Below, piece by piece: positions 30,241 to 39,383 of a stretch of 64,000 nt of DNA; positions within the stretch are counted from its first letter, which is position 1; each line of letters begins with the position of its first letter. The position numbers and the translations under genes were made by a program. The stretch comes from Desulfovibrio sp. (lineage in GTDB: Bacteria; Desulfobacterota; Desulfovibrionia; Desulfovibrionales; Desulfovibrionaceae): assembly GCA_030145055.1 (NCBI GenBank), contig JAQYWK010000001.1, positions 124,001-188,000 on the forward strand, written 5' to 3'. The notes beneath the pieces were generated by a model. The model did no database searches, was not told where the DNA came from, and saw nothing but the letters and a program-made list of their open reading frames with translations.

Positions 30241-30333
30241 GTTCCTGCGGCTCTGCCGCATTCATCCATGAAGGATACGTGGGATTTTCGGCTTCCATCC
30301 GTGGAAGCATCTAAATTTTCTATCTGATCAACT
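30207..30333 (-). ncRNA. Candidate CsrA/RsmA-binding small RNA or leader RNA
   Basis: A compact minus-strand unit with a promoter, about 127 transcribed bases and an intrinsic terminator. It can form GCUUCCA-CGGA-UGGAAGC (30291-30308), UUCA-UGGA-UGAA (about 30261-30272) and UGCGGC-AGA-GCCGCA (30246-30260). The first two loops present CACGGAUG and CAUGGAUG, both matching the CANGGAUG core known for CsrA/RsmA sites. Three further GGA triplets are present (UGGAAGC, AGGAAC, CCGGAU). It could be a stand-alone sponge RNA or the 5' leader of the gene at 29752-30171. A 31-codon frame overlaps it and may explain some of the sequence. Confidence 0.45.
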
Positions 30334-30339
30334 GTTTTA

Positions 30340-30368
30340 AACATAATACGTTGAATCAGGTTTGGCAA
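30340..30368 (-). promoter_or_regulatory. Probable sigma-70 promoter of the candidate RNA
   Basis: Minus-strand TTGCCA (30363-30368, 5/6 matches) and TATGTT (30340-30345, 4/6) are separated by exactly 17 bp. Start of transcription is expected near 30333. Confidence 0.55.
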
Positions 30369-30390
30369 GAGCAGCAAAAGACTTAGAACC

Positions 30391-30419
30391 TTGCTTTCCG
30401 GGGTCCAAAGATTTATCTT
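30391..30419 (+). promoter_or_regulatory. Possible promoter of nfnAB
   Basis: TTGCTT (30391-30396), 17 bp, TATCTT (30414-30419), about 30 bp before the nfnA start. The -35 match is weak. It diverges from the small-RNA promoter 20 bp away. Confidence 0.35.
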
Positions 30420-30447
30420 CCCAAAAACTTAAGCGATGTAGGAGACT

Positions 30448-31287
30448 ATGAGCAACAAAATTCTTCAGAAAAAAGCTTTGATTCCAGGCCAGACAAGCCT
30501 GCTAGTTATCGACGCTCCACAAATTGCCAAAAAGGCAAAACCGGGAAATTTCGTAATTCTTCGTATCCATGACAAAGGGGAACGCGTTCCACTTACTATC
30601 GCTGATACGGACCCGGAGGCCGGAACTATCACTATTGTGTACCTCGTTGTAGGTAAAAGTTCGGCTCTTCTTGAAACATTAAAAGAAGGTGAGATCATCC
30701 TTGATGTCTGCGGACCTCTCGGAAAACCGACTCACATTGAAAAATGCGGCACAGTTATCTGTGTTGGCGGCGGAACCGGAATCGCAGCCATGCACCATAT
30801 TGCTAAAGGCCACCATAAAGCGGGCAACCACGTCGTCGCCATTGTCGGCGCACGTAGTAAAGACCTGCTTCTTTTTTGTGACGAACTCGGCGGATTTTGT
30901 CCTGAACTCCTTATCGCAACTGATGATGGAAGTTCCGGCCATAAAGGATTCGTAACGGATGTTCTTCGTGACCGTCTTGAAAAAGACAAAGACGTTACGG
31001 AGGTTGTCGCCATCGGCCCTGTCCCCATGATGGAAGCTGTTGCGAAAGTAACCAAACCTTTTGGAGTCAGAACAGTTGTAAGTTTGAACTCTATCATGGT
31101 TGACGGCGTAGGTATGTGCGGAGCTTGCCGTTGTAATGTTGGTGGAGAAACCCGCTTTGCATGCGTAGACGGGCCAGAATTCGACGGACACAAAGTTGAT
31201 TTCAACGAACTCAGAATGCGCCTCGCTCAGTATAAAAACCAAGAGAACGAATCAATGGATTTATTCAGGAGGGAGCATGGCAATTAA
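30448..31287 (+). CDS. nfnA: NADH-dependent ferredoxin:NADP+ oxidoreductase, small subunit (NfnA)
   Basis: A 279-residue ferredoxin-NADP reductase-like protein with FAD-binding RVPLTIAD (about 49-56), nucleotide-binding CVGGGTGIAAMHH (about 105-117) and a C-terminal [2Fe-2S] motif MCGACRCNVGG..RFAC (about 221-237). With NfnB it makes the electron-bifurcating transhydrogenase linking NADPH, NADH and ferredoxin in anaerobes. Older names include sulfide dehydrogenase beta subunit. GGAG precedes the ATG. It overlaps nfnB by 11 bp. Confidence 0.9.
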   Translation: MSNKILQKKALIPGQTSLLVIDAPQIAKKAKPGNFVILRIHDKGERVPLTIADTDPEAGTITIVYLVVGKSSALLETLKEGEIILDVCGPLGKPTHIEKCGTVICVGGGTGIAAMHHIAKGHHKAGNHVVAIVGARSKDLLLFCDELGGFCPELLIATDDGSSGHKGFVTDVLRDRLEKDKDVTEVVAIGPVPMMEAVAKVTKPFGVRTVVSLNSIMVDGVGMCGACRCNVGGETRFACVDGPEFDGHKVDFNELRMRLAQYKNQENESMDLFRREHGN

Positions 31288-32698
31288 AAAGAAATTTAAT
31301 CCAATCCGTACCCCAATGCCAGAACAGCCCGCTGATGTGCGCAACAAAAACTTCAAAGAAGTCGCGCTGGGTTACAGCCGCGAGCAGGCTATCGAAGAAG
31401 CAAACCGTTGCATTCAGTGTAAGGTTCCGCTCTGTCAGAAAGGTTGTCCTGTTGAAATCGACATCAAAAGCTTTGTAGGACATCTAGCAGCAGGAGATGT
31501 TCCTTCTGCATATAGAGTTCTGAAAGAAACCAATGCCTTGCCTGCTGTTTGTGGACGTGTCTGCCCGCAGGAAACACAGTGTGAAGGTTCCTGTATTCTA
31601 GGCAAAAAGCATGAGCCAGTCGCAATCGGACGTCTTGAAAGATTCGTAGCCGACACTTTTGACAGTGATTCCGCCTGTGAAATGATTACTGGTCATACAG
31701 CATGTAGCCTTCCGAATGATCAAGTAAAAGTGGCCTGCATCGGTTCCGGCCCATCCAGTCTAACTGTTGCCGGATATCTGGCGGCTAGAGGCGTACCGGT
31801 AACAATATATGAAGCTCTGCACGAAATCGGCGGAGTTCTTGTTTACGGTATTCCAGAATTCAGACTCCCTAAGGCCGTTGTTGCCCGCGAAGTAGGAGCA
31901 CTATGGGCCAAAGGCGTTACCTTCATGCCCAACTGGGTCGGAGGTAAAACTATTACCATTCAAGATCTTATTGATGACGGATTCGACGCAGTATTCATCG
32001 GTGTTGGAGCGGGCCTTCCATGGTTCCTCAACATACCGGGAGAAAACCTCGTCGGTGTGTACTCCTCAAACGAGTACTTAACCCGCATCAACTTAGGCCG
32101 CGCATATGACTTCCCGAACTACGACACACCTGCCCCGAGACCGCGCAATGTTGCCGTCATCGGCGGCGGAAATGTTGCAATGGACGCAGCCCGCACAGCT
32201 CTTAGGCTTGGCGCGGAAAATGTGTACATCACTTACCGTCGTACTCAGGATGAAATGCCTGCCAGACTCGAAGAATTGCATCACGCAATCGAAGAAGGAG
32301 TTCAGCTTGAGCTTCTCACTTCCCCAATAGCCATTAACGGTGATGAAAACTCACATGTTAAATCTATGACTCTTCAGGTGATGGAACTTGGCGAGCCGGA
32401 CGCGTCCGGTCGTCGTAGACCAGTTGCGGTTAAAGGCAAAACCAAAGAGCTTGAAGTCGATATGGTCATCTTAGCTGTAGGAACAGGGGCCAACCCGGTG
32501 CTTCTCGAAGCAACACCGGGCCTCAACCTAAGCAAGTCGGGCTACATTGACGCTAATCCTGAAACTGGTGAGACTTCAATCCCTAATGTCTTTGCCGGAG
32601 GCGACATCGTCGGCGGTTCAGCAACCGTTATTTCCGCAATGGGCGCAGGAAGAAAAGCTGCCAAGACTATTGCTGAGCGCTTGAAAGTAGAGCTCTAG
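31277..32698 (+). CDS. nfnB: NADH-dependent ferredoxin:NADP+ oxidoreductase, large subunit (NfnB)
   Basis: A 473-residue GltD-like flavoprotein. N-terminal [4Fe-4S] cysteine motifs CIQCKVPLCQKGCPVEI and CGRVCPQETQCEGSC are followed by FAD-binding GSGPSSLTVAGYLAARG and NAD(P)-binding GGGNVAMDAARTALRLGA. It is homologous to the small subunit of glutamate synthase, but pairing with NfnA points to electron bifurcation. The ATG at 31277 has AGGAGGGAG directly upstream, and the overlap with nfnA gives coupling. A strong terminator follows. Confidence 0.91.
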   Translation: MAIKKKFNPIRTPMPEQPADVRNKNFKEVALGYSREQAIEEANRCIQCKVPLCQKGCPVEIDIKSFVGHLAAGDVPSAYRVLKETNALPAVCGRVCPQETQCEGSCILGKKHEPVAIGRLERFVADTFDSDSACEMITGHTACSLPNDQVKVACIGSGPSSLTVAGYLAARGVPVTIYEALHEIGGVLVYGIPEFRLPKAVVAREVGALWAKGVTFMPNWVGGKTITIQDLIDDGFDAVFIGVGAGLPWFLNIPGENLVGVYSSNEYLTRINLGRAYDFPNYDTPAPRPRNVAVIGGGNVAMDAARTALRLGAENVYITYRRTQDEMPARLEELHHAIEEGVQLELLTSPIAINGDENSHVKSMTLQVMELGEPDASGRRRPVAVKGKTKELEVDMVILAVGTGANPVLLEATPGLNLSKSGYIDANPETGETSIPNVFAGGDIVGGSATVISAMGAGRKAAKTIAERLKVEL

Positions 32699-32718
32699 CT
32701 ATAATCGCAAAGTAATTC

Positions 32719-32763
32719 AAAAGCCCCCATCAGTTTTTATATAAATCTGATGGGGGCTTTTTT
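32719..32763 (+). terminator. Intrinsic terminator of nfnAB
   Basis: Stem of 15 bp (32719-32733 and 32747-32761) with a 13-nt AT-rich loop, ending in a T-run to 32763. Confidence 0.92.
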
Positions 32764-32885
32764 GCCTGCATAATAAAGTTGCCGTATTGCAAATCTTCAA
32801 TTATTGAAGTCATAACTAACAGCACTAAACTCTGAAAATATAACTAACGACTTTTAGCAAGGTCAAATCATAGAAGATTCCCACC

Positions 32886-33893
32886 ATGACTATGGACAAA
32901 TTTGATTTCGATGCAACGCTCCTGACTGTAAATTTTGCTACCAGACTTCTTGCAATGGAGCTGGATAAAGACACCCTTCTAGACCGCACATTAGAAGCAT
33001 TCTGTGATCTAGGGTCATGCAAAGACGCCGCCATAATGACCTATGATCGAAAAGGGGATTTGATTGTGGTAGCTGCATCTCTTGATCATGAAAGATCATT
33101 TCCAAATGAAACCGTTCCAATGACTAAGGCAATGGACGAGGCAGCCAAAAGCCGCGCCCCTGTGACCAGGCCGAAGCACGAGGGGTCCCTGTACCCACTT
33201 CCCGGAGACAGCTGTGAAGAATGCCCCGAAACCTGTCTATGCATTCCGTTGGTTGGATCGCGTGACCTCGTTAAAGGATTCGTTACGCTTTACCGTAAAA
33301 ACGACAAGCCATGGTCCAATGCCGAACTGTTCCAACTAGGAATTGTTTCAACAGTTGCTGCAATATCATATGAAAACTCAGAATTATTCCGACAGACAAT
33401 AGAAGACAGCCTCACCGGCTTATATATGCGTCGCTATCTCTTCATAAGACTAGAAGAGGAAACACAAAGAATTAAGCGTAGGGGCGGCGACCTTTCTGTC
33501 ATAATGATTGATATCGATCATTTCAAACTGATCAACGACTCCTACGGACATGCCACAGGCGATGAAGCTCTCAAACAAGTAGCAGAAATTCTGCTCCAAA
33601 ATTCCAGACGTGGCGCAGATATCGTTTGCAGGTACGGCGGAGAAGAGTTCGCAGTACTCATGCCAGGCTCGAAAAAAGAGGACGCCATGATAGTGGCTGA
33701 GCGCATGCGAATAGGTTGTGCTGAATCTAAGATTTTAACAACCGGTGGCGAAATTAAAGTTACCATAAGTGCCGGAGTCGCAAACTTGGATGAATGTGAT
33801 TTGCTGGCAGGTGACGCAATGCTTAGAATCGCGGACAAACGGCTATATTATGCGAAAAAATCCGGACGTAACCAAGTTGTTTGCGACGGGTAA
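32886..33893 (+). CDS. GAF-GGDEF diguanylate cyclase with cysteine cluster
   Basis: A 335-residue cytoplasmic protein. A GAF domain (about 20-165) is joined to a GGDEF domain (about 172-332). The active-site signature is GGEEF (251-255), and the inhibitory I-site RxxD (RGAD, 242-245) stands five residues before it, so it should make c-di-GMP with product inhibition. The GAF domain contains C110, C113, C117 and C119 in a CxxCxxxCxC cluster, which may bind a metal or Fe-S centre, or sense redox. It is a single gene with a weak ribosome-binding site. Confidence 0.88.
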   Translation: MTMDKFDFDATLLTVNFATRLLAMELDKDTLLDRTLEAFCDLGSCKDAAIMTYDRKGDLIVVAASLDHERSFPNETVPMTKAMDEAAKSRAPVTRPKHEGSLYPLPGDSCEECPETCLCIPLVGSRDLVKGFVTLYRKNDKPWSNAELFQLGIVSTVAAISYENSELFRQTIEDSLTGLYMRRYLFIRLEEETQRIKRRGGDLSVIMIDIDHFKLINDSYGHATGDEALKQVAEILLQNSRRGADIVCRYGGEEFAVLMPGSKKEDAMIVAERMRIGCAESKILTTGGEIKVTISAGVANLDECDLLAGDAMLRIADKRLYYAKKSGRNQVVCDG

Positions 33894-34054
33894 ATTAAAT
33901 ACCAATAGGACACAATTAAAAGTCACCCATCGACAACCCTCCATACCACACCGCACGTCCCCAACCATATTTTATTCAAACGAATTATTTGAATCCAACG
34001 CAGAATAGAGTTATAGATCTCGATATCATGACCATTCACTCCATGGAGGGAGCG

Positions 34055-36661
34055 ATGCACGACAATAAATACGCTCATGGCGGAAATATCAAAAAACTGG
34101 CAGAGAAAGCAGGATGCCCGTCAGACGAACTCCTTGATTTTTCGGCAAATATCAATCCACTCGGGCCGCCACCTTGGCTCCAGCAAGTTATCGTTAACGC
34201 TCTTGACGAAATTGACCGCTACCCCGATCCTGAAAGCGCAGAGCTGACCCTTGCCGCCTGCCAGAAATATAAAGTGTGGCCCAATGAATGTATCGCTGGA
34301 AACGGTGCGTCCGAGTTAATTAATACCATCACGCGCATTGGCGGATTCAAACGGGCTGTTATCCCTGTGCCCTGCTATGTTGACTATGAGCGCTCATGCG
34401 TTGTTGCCGGACTTAAAACCGAACAAATACCGCTCGATCCGCAAAATGGTTTCGCGCCGGATTTCGATACTTTATCATCATTTCTATCAGCCGCCCCAGC
34501 GCTGGTATTTCTCGCACAACCAAACAATCCCACTGGCACGGCCTTTGACCCCGAATCCTTAAAAAAAATTGCCCGCGAACACCCAGAATCACGTTTCATT
34601 GTAGATGAATCATTCGCCGACTTCGTTCCAGATCTAGACAGACTTGTGGGGCAACGCCCTCCAAACGTAATCACAATTCTTTCGCTCACAAAATTTTACG
34701 CCATACCGGGGTTAAGACTCGGGTTGGCATTTGCCACACCAGATATAATACTGGAGCTTAAAAATATTCTGCCCTGTTGGTCGGTAAATCTGCTGGCACA
34801 AAAGGTCGGGCTGAAATGTATTAATGATGATGAATACGCACGCAAAACAATAGAAACGACTACCCGTTTGCGAGAAGAATTGGTTCGGGAAATAGCAAAA
34901 ATACCGGGCATCCGAACCCTGCCTGCGGAAGCAAATTTCATGCTCTGCCAGATTCAACGAGTTGGAATGAATGCCGACGCGCTCATCGACCATCTCATAA
35001 GTAACAATATTGCTGTGCGTCACTGCGACAATTTCGATGGTCTCGATTCCACATATTTCCGCATAGCCGTCCGCACCGAAGAAGAAAACCGTAAATTCAT
35101 AGACGGCCTTCGCTCCTTCACAGGTATGGAAACCACTCCGCCCGAACCGAGGAAAACGCCAGCCCTGATGATTCAGGGTACTTGCTCCAATGCCGGAAAA
35201 TCCATCCTAGCCGCAGCATTCTGTCGTATATTCCTACAAGATGGCTACAAAGTTGCACCCTTCAAAGCACAAAATATGTCCCTCAATTCCTTCGTCACAG
35301 AAGACGGCTTAGAAATGGGCCGCGCACAAGTGACCCAAGCCGCCGCCAGCAAGCAAGCGCCCAATGTCCGCATGAATCCAGTTCTATTAAAACCGAACAG
35401 CGACATAGGTTCACAGGTTATCGTCATGGGTAAACCTGTCGGCAACATGAAAGTTAAGGAATACGTTGAATACAAACCCACAGCCTTTGATGCCGTAAAA
35501 TCGTCCTACGATTCTCTAAGCAATGAAAATGATATTATGGTGATTGAAGGGGCCGGATCGCCAGCTGAAATCAACCTGAAACAGCATGACATCGTCAACA
35601 TGGCAATGGCGGAATACGCCGAGGCCAAGGTCATCATCACAGGCGATATTGATCGCGGCGGAGTATTCGCGGCACTTTCAGGAACCATGGATCTAATCGA
35701 TGCCAGCGAGCGCAAAATGGTCTGCGGCTTCTTGCTGAACAAATTTAGAGGGGACGCTTCACTGCTCACCCCCGCCTTCGATTTTATGATGGACCACACG
35801 GGCAAACCTGTACTTGGAGTAATCCCACACATAAATAATTTGGGGTTGCCTGACGAAGATTCCGTTTCATTTAAAGATGACTTAAACAAATCCGGCAGCA
35901 AGGAAACGAGGAAAGATTCGGTAGATATCGTCTGCATAGATCTGCCACGCATCTCAAATTTCACGGACCTCGACGCGCTTAAAGGCGAACCGGACGTAAA
36001 CTTAAGGATTGTAGATAATCCGAAAGATTTAGGAAATCCTGACGCGATAATTATACCCGGAAGTAAATCAACCCTCTCTGACCTAGCGCATCTGCGCGAA
36101 AACGGATTGGCTGAAGCGATTCTGAAGCACAAAGATAAAGCCGCAATTATAGGAATCTGCGGAGGATTCCAAATGCTAGGCCAATATATCAGCGACCCGA
36201 AAGGAATAGAATCCACAGAAGGGACCGCAAACGGACTAGGGTTACTACCGCTACAGACAACACTTGCGCCAGAAAAGACCTTGAGCCGTACAACGGGAAT
36301 TCACGGGGTGAGCAAGATGGAAGTCAGCGGGTACGAAATTCATCACGGCAAAACCGAACCGCTACTGCCAACAGTGCGCGCCATCATAGTTCCACAAGGC
36401 GTAGAAGGGTCAGTGCCTATTTCAAAAGTGTTAGGATTCGGAATAAAATCTGGAATGATATGGGGAACGTATCTGCATGGTATCTTCGACGCAGACGGAT
36501 TCAGAAGATGGTTCATTGATTCACTGCGCGAGAAAAGGGGATTGCCCAAGCTAGAAACGATCCAGACCACCTTCGGGATGGAAGATGCGCTGGACAGGTT
36601 AGCTAAAATCGTGCGGGAGAATGTTGATATGAAGGCTGTTTATGGGGCTTTGGGGTTGTAA
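34055..36661 (+). CDS. cobQ: Fused threonine-phosphate decarboxylase-like / cobyric acid synthase
   Basis: An 868-residue two-domain enzyme of cobalamin synthesis. Residues about 1-365 are a class I PLP aminotransferase fold of the CobD/CobC type ([17 protein letters not shown], Schiff-base Lys213 in SLTKFY). Residues about 370-868 are CobQ: P-loop-like [19 protein letters not shown], and a glutamine amidotransferase domain with catalytic Cys702 in GICGGFQ and YLHGIFD. The first half would make aminopropanol phosphate and the second would amidate the corrin ring. GGAGGGAG lies just before the ATG at 34055. cobS is found at 56635. Confidence 0.9.
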   Translation: MHDNKYAHGGNIKKLAEKAGCPSDELLDFSANINPLGPPPWLQQVIVNALDEIDRYPDPESAELTLAACQKYKVWPNECIAGNGASELINTITRIGGFKRAVIPVPCYVDYERSCVVAGLKTEQIPLDPQNGFAPDFDTLSSFLSAAPALVFLAQPNNPTGTAFDPESLKKIAREHPESRFIVDESFADFVPDLDRLVGQRPPNVITILSLTKFYAIPGLRLGLAFATPDIILELKNILPCWSVNLLAQKVGLKCINDDEYARKTIETTTRLREELVREIAKIPGIRTLPAEANFMLCQIQRVGMNADALIDHLISNNIAVRHCDNFDGLDSTYFRIAVRTEEENRKFIDGLRSFTGMETTPPEPRKTPALMIQGTCSNAGKSILAAAFCRIFLQDGYKVAPFKAQNMSLNSFVTEDGLEMGRAQVTQAAASKQAPNVRMNPVLLKPNSDIGSQVIVMGKPVGNMKVKEYVEYKPTAFDAVKSSYDSLSNENDIMVIEGAGSPAEINLKQHDIVNMAMAEYAEAKVIITGDIDRGGVFAALSGTMDLIDASERKMVCGFLLNKFRGDASLLTPAFDFMMDHTGKPVLGVIPHINNLGLPDEDSVSFKDDLNKSGSKETRKDSVDIVCIDLPRISNFTDLDALKGEPDVNLRIVDNPKDLGNPDAIIIPGSKSTLSDLAHLRENGLAEAILKHKDKAAIIGICGGFQMLGQYISDPKGIESTEGTANGLGLLPLQTTLAPEKTLSRTTGIHGVSKMEVSGYEIHHGKTEPLLPTVRAIIVPQGVEGSVPISKVLGFGIKSGMIWGTYLHGIFDADGFRRWFIDSLREKRGLPKLETIQTTFGMEDALDRLAKIVRENVDMKAVYGALGL

Positions 36662-36666
36662 AATCC

Positions 36667-37410
36667 TCACCCCAAAATCTTAAACTTCAACAATTTCAAA
36701 GCAAACAACGTATTCGTAACTAAATACCGCTTCCACATTCTGCGCGGTTCCTGAATCAAGCGATAGAACCATTCCAGTCCGTGCTTTTGCATGAACAATG
36801 GAGCACGCTTGGATTTTCCGGCAGCGATATCGAATGTGCCGCCCACGCCCATTACGAATTTTACCCCTAACTTTTCACGCCAGCGATTGATGAAATTTTC
36901 TTTTTTCGGTGAAGTTATCGCAACAAAAAGCATATTCGCACCAGACTTTGCAATATCATCCACCACAGCTTCTTCGTCATCCCAGAAATAGCCATGATGA
37001 TAGCCTGCTATATCCAAGGCTGGAAATTTTACTCTAAGATTTGCAACGGCCTTTTCGACCACATCCGGCTTAGCGCCGAGAAAATAAACAGGCTCATGTT
37101 CCAGTTCCGCACGAGTCAGCAAAGCGTAAAAAAGATCAACTCCCGCCACACGTTCAGGCACATCATGTCCCAAAAACCGCGCTCCCCACACAATTCCCAT
37201 ACCATCAATACTAATGATATCGGAGTCTTCAACGGATTCACGAAGCGATTCATCGCGCTCCATATTAATAAGCTTAGCGGCGTTCACAACCACATGCTGA
37301 GTAAACAGTCCGAAATTTAAACGGCTGAAAATTTCATCCACGGTTTCGCTCATGGTCCATGCATGCATTCGCACAGACATAAACCATATTATATTTCCAC
37401 CTTCGATCAT
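36667..37410 (-). CDS. WecG/TagA/CpsF-family glycosyltransferase
   Basis: A 247-residue GT26 protein. Family motifs are VVNAAKLINMERD (about 40-52), SIDGMGIVWGARFLG (about 67-81), VAITSPKKENFINRW and GVGGTFDIAAGKSKRAP. These enzymes transfer N-acetylmannosamine-type sugars to lipid-linked intermediates for surface polymers. The usual PDGMG reads IDGMG here. It follows tatD by 21 bp in a minus-strand operon, and its stop codon is 5 bp from the convergent cobQ stop. No separate terminator is seen. Confidence 0.85.
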   Translation of the reverse strand: MIEGGNIIWFMSVRMHAWTMSETVDEIFSRLNFGLFTQHVVVNAAKLINMERDESLRESVEDSDIISIDGMGIVWGARFLGHDVPERVAGVDLFYALLTRAELEHEPVYFLGAKPDVVEKAVANLRVKFPALDIAGYHHGYFWDDEEAVVDDIAKSGANMLFVAITSPKKENFINRWREKLGVKFVMGVGGTFDIAAGKSKRAPLFMQKHGLEWFYRLIQEPRRMWKRYLVTNTLFALKLLKFKILG

Positions 37411-37431
37411 GAGTTCCGCCAGTTTTGAACA

Positions 37432-38256
37432 CTACAGCCCAAAGAAATCATACGCATTCTTCGCGCAGATAGCCCACAACTCATTAACATCCATACCTTT
37501 AAGCTCCGCAACTTTAGCAGCAGTAAATACTACATATGCAGGCTCGTTGCGTTTCCCGCGCCACGGTTCAGGAGTCAGGAACGGGCAATCAGTCTCAAAC
37601 ATCATCCGCTCAACCGGAATATATTTAGCCGCTTCCTGCGCCTCCACATTCTTTTTATATGTAACAGGACCGGGAATAGAAATATGCCAACCGTTATCCA
37701 AAATGCGCTTAGCAGTCGCAACACCCGACCCGAAACAATGCCATAGCAGAGGTTTATCGCGCCAGCCGAAATCTTCCAGCACATCCAAAGTTTTCTCATG
37801 CGCATCACGACTATGAATCACCACAGGAACATCAAGCTCCTCTGCAAGTCCAAGCTGAGTACGGAAAACATTCTCCTGCACATCATAAGGCACACGGTCC
37901 CAATAAAAATCCAACCCAATTTCACCAAGCGCTTTCAAACGGCTATCGGCTTTAAACGCCGTCCGCATCGCCTCGGTGTCAGAGTCAGTATATTTATCAG
38001 AATTATTAGGATGAACTCCAAGCACAAAAAAGACTTCAGGATGATCATCAAAAAGAGCGCGATTTTTCTCATAAGCCTGCGGCCCCAAAAAAACATTACC
38101 AATCTTAGCTATGCCACATTCTTTTGCCCGAGCTAAAACCTCCGGCAAATCATTAACTAAATCGTCTAAATCTAAATGGGCGTGAGTCTCAACGCCCGGA
38201 ACATTAATTCCTATCGTCTGCGGTAATGGACGAATCTTTTTCTTTTTTTTGGTCAT
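37432..38256 (-). CDS. TatD-family metal-dependent hydrolase
   Basis: A 274-residue TIM-barrel hydrolase. Metal ligands are ETHAHLDL (H25, H27), GEIGLDFYW (Glu), VIHSRDA (His), WHCFGSG (His) and the final Asp in ETDCPFLTPEP. TatD proteins act as 3'-5' exonucleases or DNases in DNA repair and degradation. The ATG at 38256 gives the family N-terminus, preceded by GGAGG about 12 nt away. It lies between two glycosyltransferase genes. That grouping probably does not imply a role in glycan synthesis. Confidence 0.9.
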   Translation of the reverse strand: MTKKKKKIRPLPQTIGINVPGVETHAHLDLDDLVNDLPEVLARAKECGIAKIGNVFLGPQAYEKNRALFDDHPEVFFVLGVHPNNSDKYTDSDTEAMRTAFKADSRLKALGEIGLDFYWDRVPYDVQENVFRTQLGLAEELDVPVVIHSRDAHEKTLDVLEDFGWRDKPLLWHCFGSGVATAKRILDNGWHISIPGPVTYKKNVEAQEAAKYIPVERMMFETDCPFLTPEPWRGKRNEPAYVVFTAAKVAELKGMDVNELWAICAKNAYDFFGL

Positions 38257-38288
38257 TATATAGGGATGCCTCCGGCAGCGGTATAGTT

Positions 38289-39272
38289 TTAAAATTTTTC
38301 CCAGATTTTGCTTACTGCTTGGGCTTGAACGTCTAGGGTGTAGGACTGAATGGTTTGCTGTCCAGCCGATAGTGCATTTTGTAGATTCGGCCCGCCTTCG
38401 CGCCATAAAGTGATTGCTTTTTCCAGATTAAGTGCTGCATCTAATACGTCTGCATCGGCGGACCAGAAACCGTTTCCGGACCATTCTACTTCGCGCAAGG
38501 GCCACCATGGTTTGAATATGGCTCCGTCTAATTGGCGCATGTAATCCCATCCTCCAAAACCTGAAAATCCCACGGGAATACATCCAGAGGCTAATGCTTC
38601 AAGAGGAGGCAACGGACATCCTTCTGGGAAGCCGGACACGAGAAATATGTGGCTTGTTCTTAGGGTCTGGGCAACACCTTCGGCATTCATCCCTGCTATT
38701 TCAACCCACCGTATATCGCAATTGGGATTGCGAGCTTCGAATATGGATTTAATTTGGGTGACTAACGCTTTGTTCTTGCGCGGCATATAAGCAATTCTGA
38801 GCGGCCCGTCATCCATGCATTTTGGCGGATAGAAGAGTTTTGTGTCAATTCCGGGCCTTAGTATGGGCGAGGTTTTGCCTAACGTCTGTTGCATAAACCA
38901 TTCTACGGGGTCTGATACGGCTAAGAATGATACGGGCAAATTCTGCCATGACACGCCTGCCGGTAGAGAAGAAAAAAGGTAGGCCCAGTTTTGACAATAG
39001 ACTACGCATTTGGCTCCGGCATTTAGACCGGGAGCGAGACTGTTTACCCACCCTTCCGGCACCAACCAGAGATCGTCCTTACTAAGACTTAGCTCATCCC
39101 AAAGAATGGGGTCTGGATCGTCAGCCTCTAGGGGAGGCATCCAACTTCCGGCCTCACGTAAGACTAGACGCACATTCTTTCCCTGACGCGCAAGGATAGA
39201 TGCGATCTGGCAAAAAACGGTGATGCCACCAGTGGGCTTCCTGACAGGTGGTATAAAAATGTATGTATTCAT
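38289..39272 (-). CDS. GT4-like glycosyltransferase
   Basis: A 327-residue GT-B fold protein. The N-terminal segment has PVRKPTGGITVFCQIASIL (about 9-27). The C-terminal donor-binding domain has SGFPEGCPLPPLEALASGCIPVGFSGFGG (about 216-244), the family 1/4 EX7E-type region. The acceptor is unknown. It is the first gene of the short minus-strand operon with tatD and the WecG-like gene, which points to surface polysaccharide work. Confidence 0.82.
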   Translation of the reverse strand: MNTYIFIPPVRKPTGGITVFCQIASILARQGKNVRLVLREAGSWMPPLEADDPDPILWDELSLSKDDLWLVPEGWVNSLAPGLNAGAKCVVYCQNWAYLFSSLPAGVSWQNLPVSFLAVSDPVEWFMQQTLGKTSPILRPGIDTKLFYPPKCMDDGPLRIAYMPRKNKALVTQIKSIFEARNPNCDIRWVEIAGMNAEGVAQTLRTSHIFLVSGFPEGCPLPPLEALASGCIPVGFSGFGGWDYMRQLDGAIFKPWWPLREVEWSGNGFWSADADVLDAALNLEKAITLWREGGPNLQNALSAGQQTIQSYTLDVQAQAVSKIWEKF

Positions 39273-39282
39273 AGTTTTTCCG

Positions 39283-39376
39283 TGCGCAAATGTAACTGCA
39301 AAAAACCGCTTTGGAAAGTCCGAACATTACTGTCGCAAGAATGATTATATATAAATTGTATCCATTTTTGCGCAAA
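39283..39376. repeat. Paired TGCGCAAA sites before the sigma-54 activator gene
   Basis: TGCGCAAA (39283-39290) and the perfect 10-bp palindrome TTTGCGCAAA (39367-39376) flank the 111-bp divergent gap. They may be binding sites for a regulator of one or both genes. The second lies only 7 bp before the GTG start. Confidence 0.35.
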
Positions 39377-39383
39377 CTGAAAG

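Noticed and set aside
30679-31242. Antisense frame of 187 codons opposite nfnA
   Set aside because: nfnA is complete and conserved on the other strand. The antisense product resembles nothing.
35506-36216. Open frame of 236 codons on the minus strand inside the CobQ half of the fusion gene
   Set aside because: Antisense to an intact, motif-complete CobQ domain, with Ser/Pro/Ile-rich low-complexity translation typical of a shadow frame.
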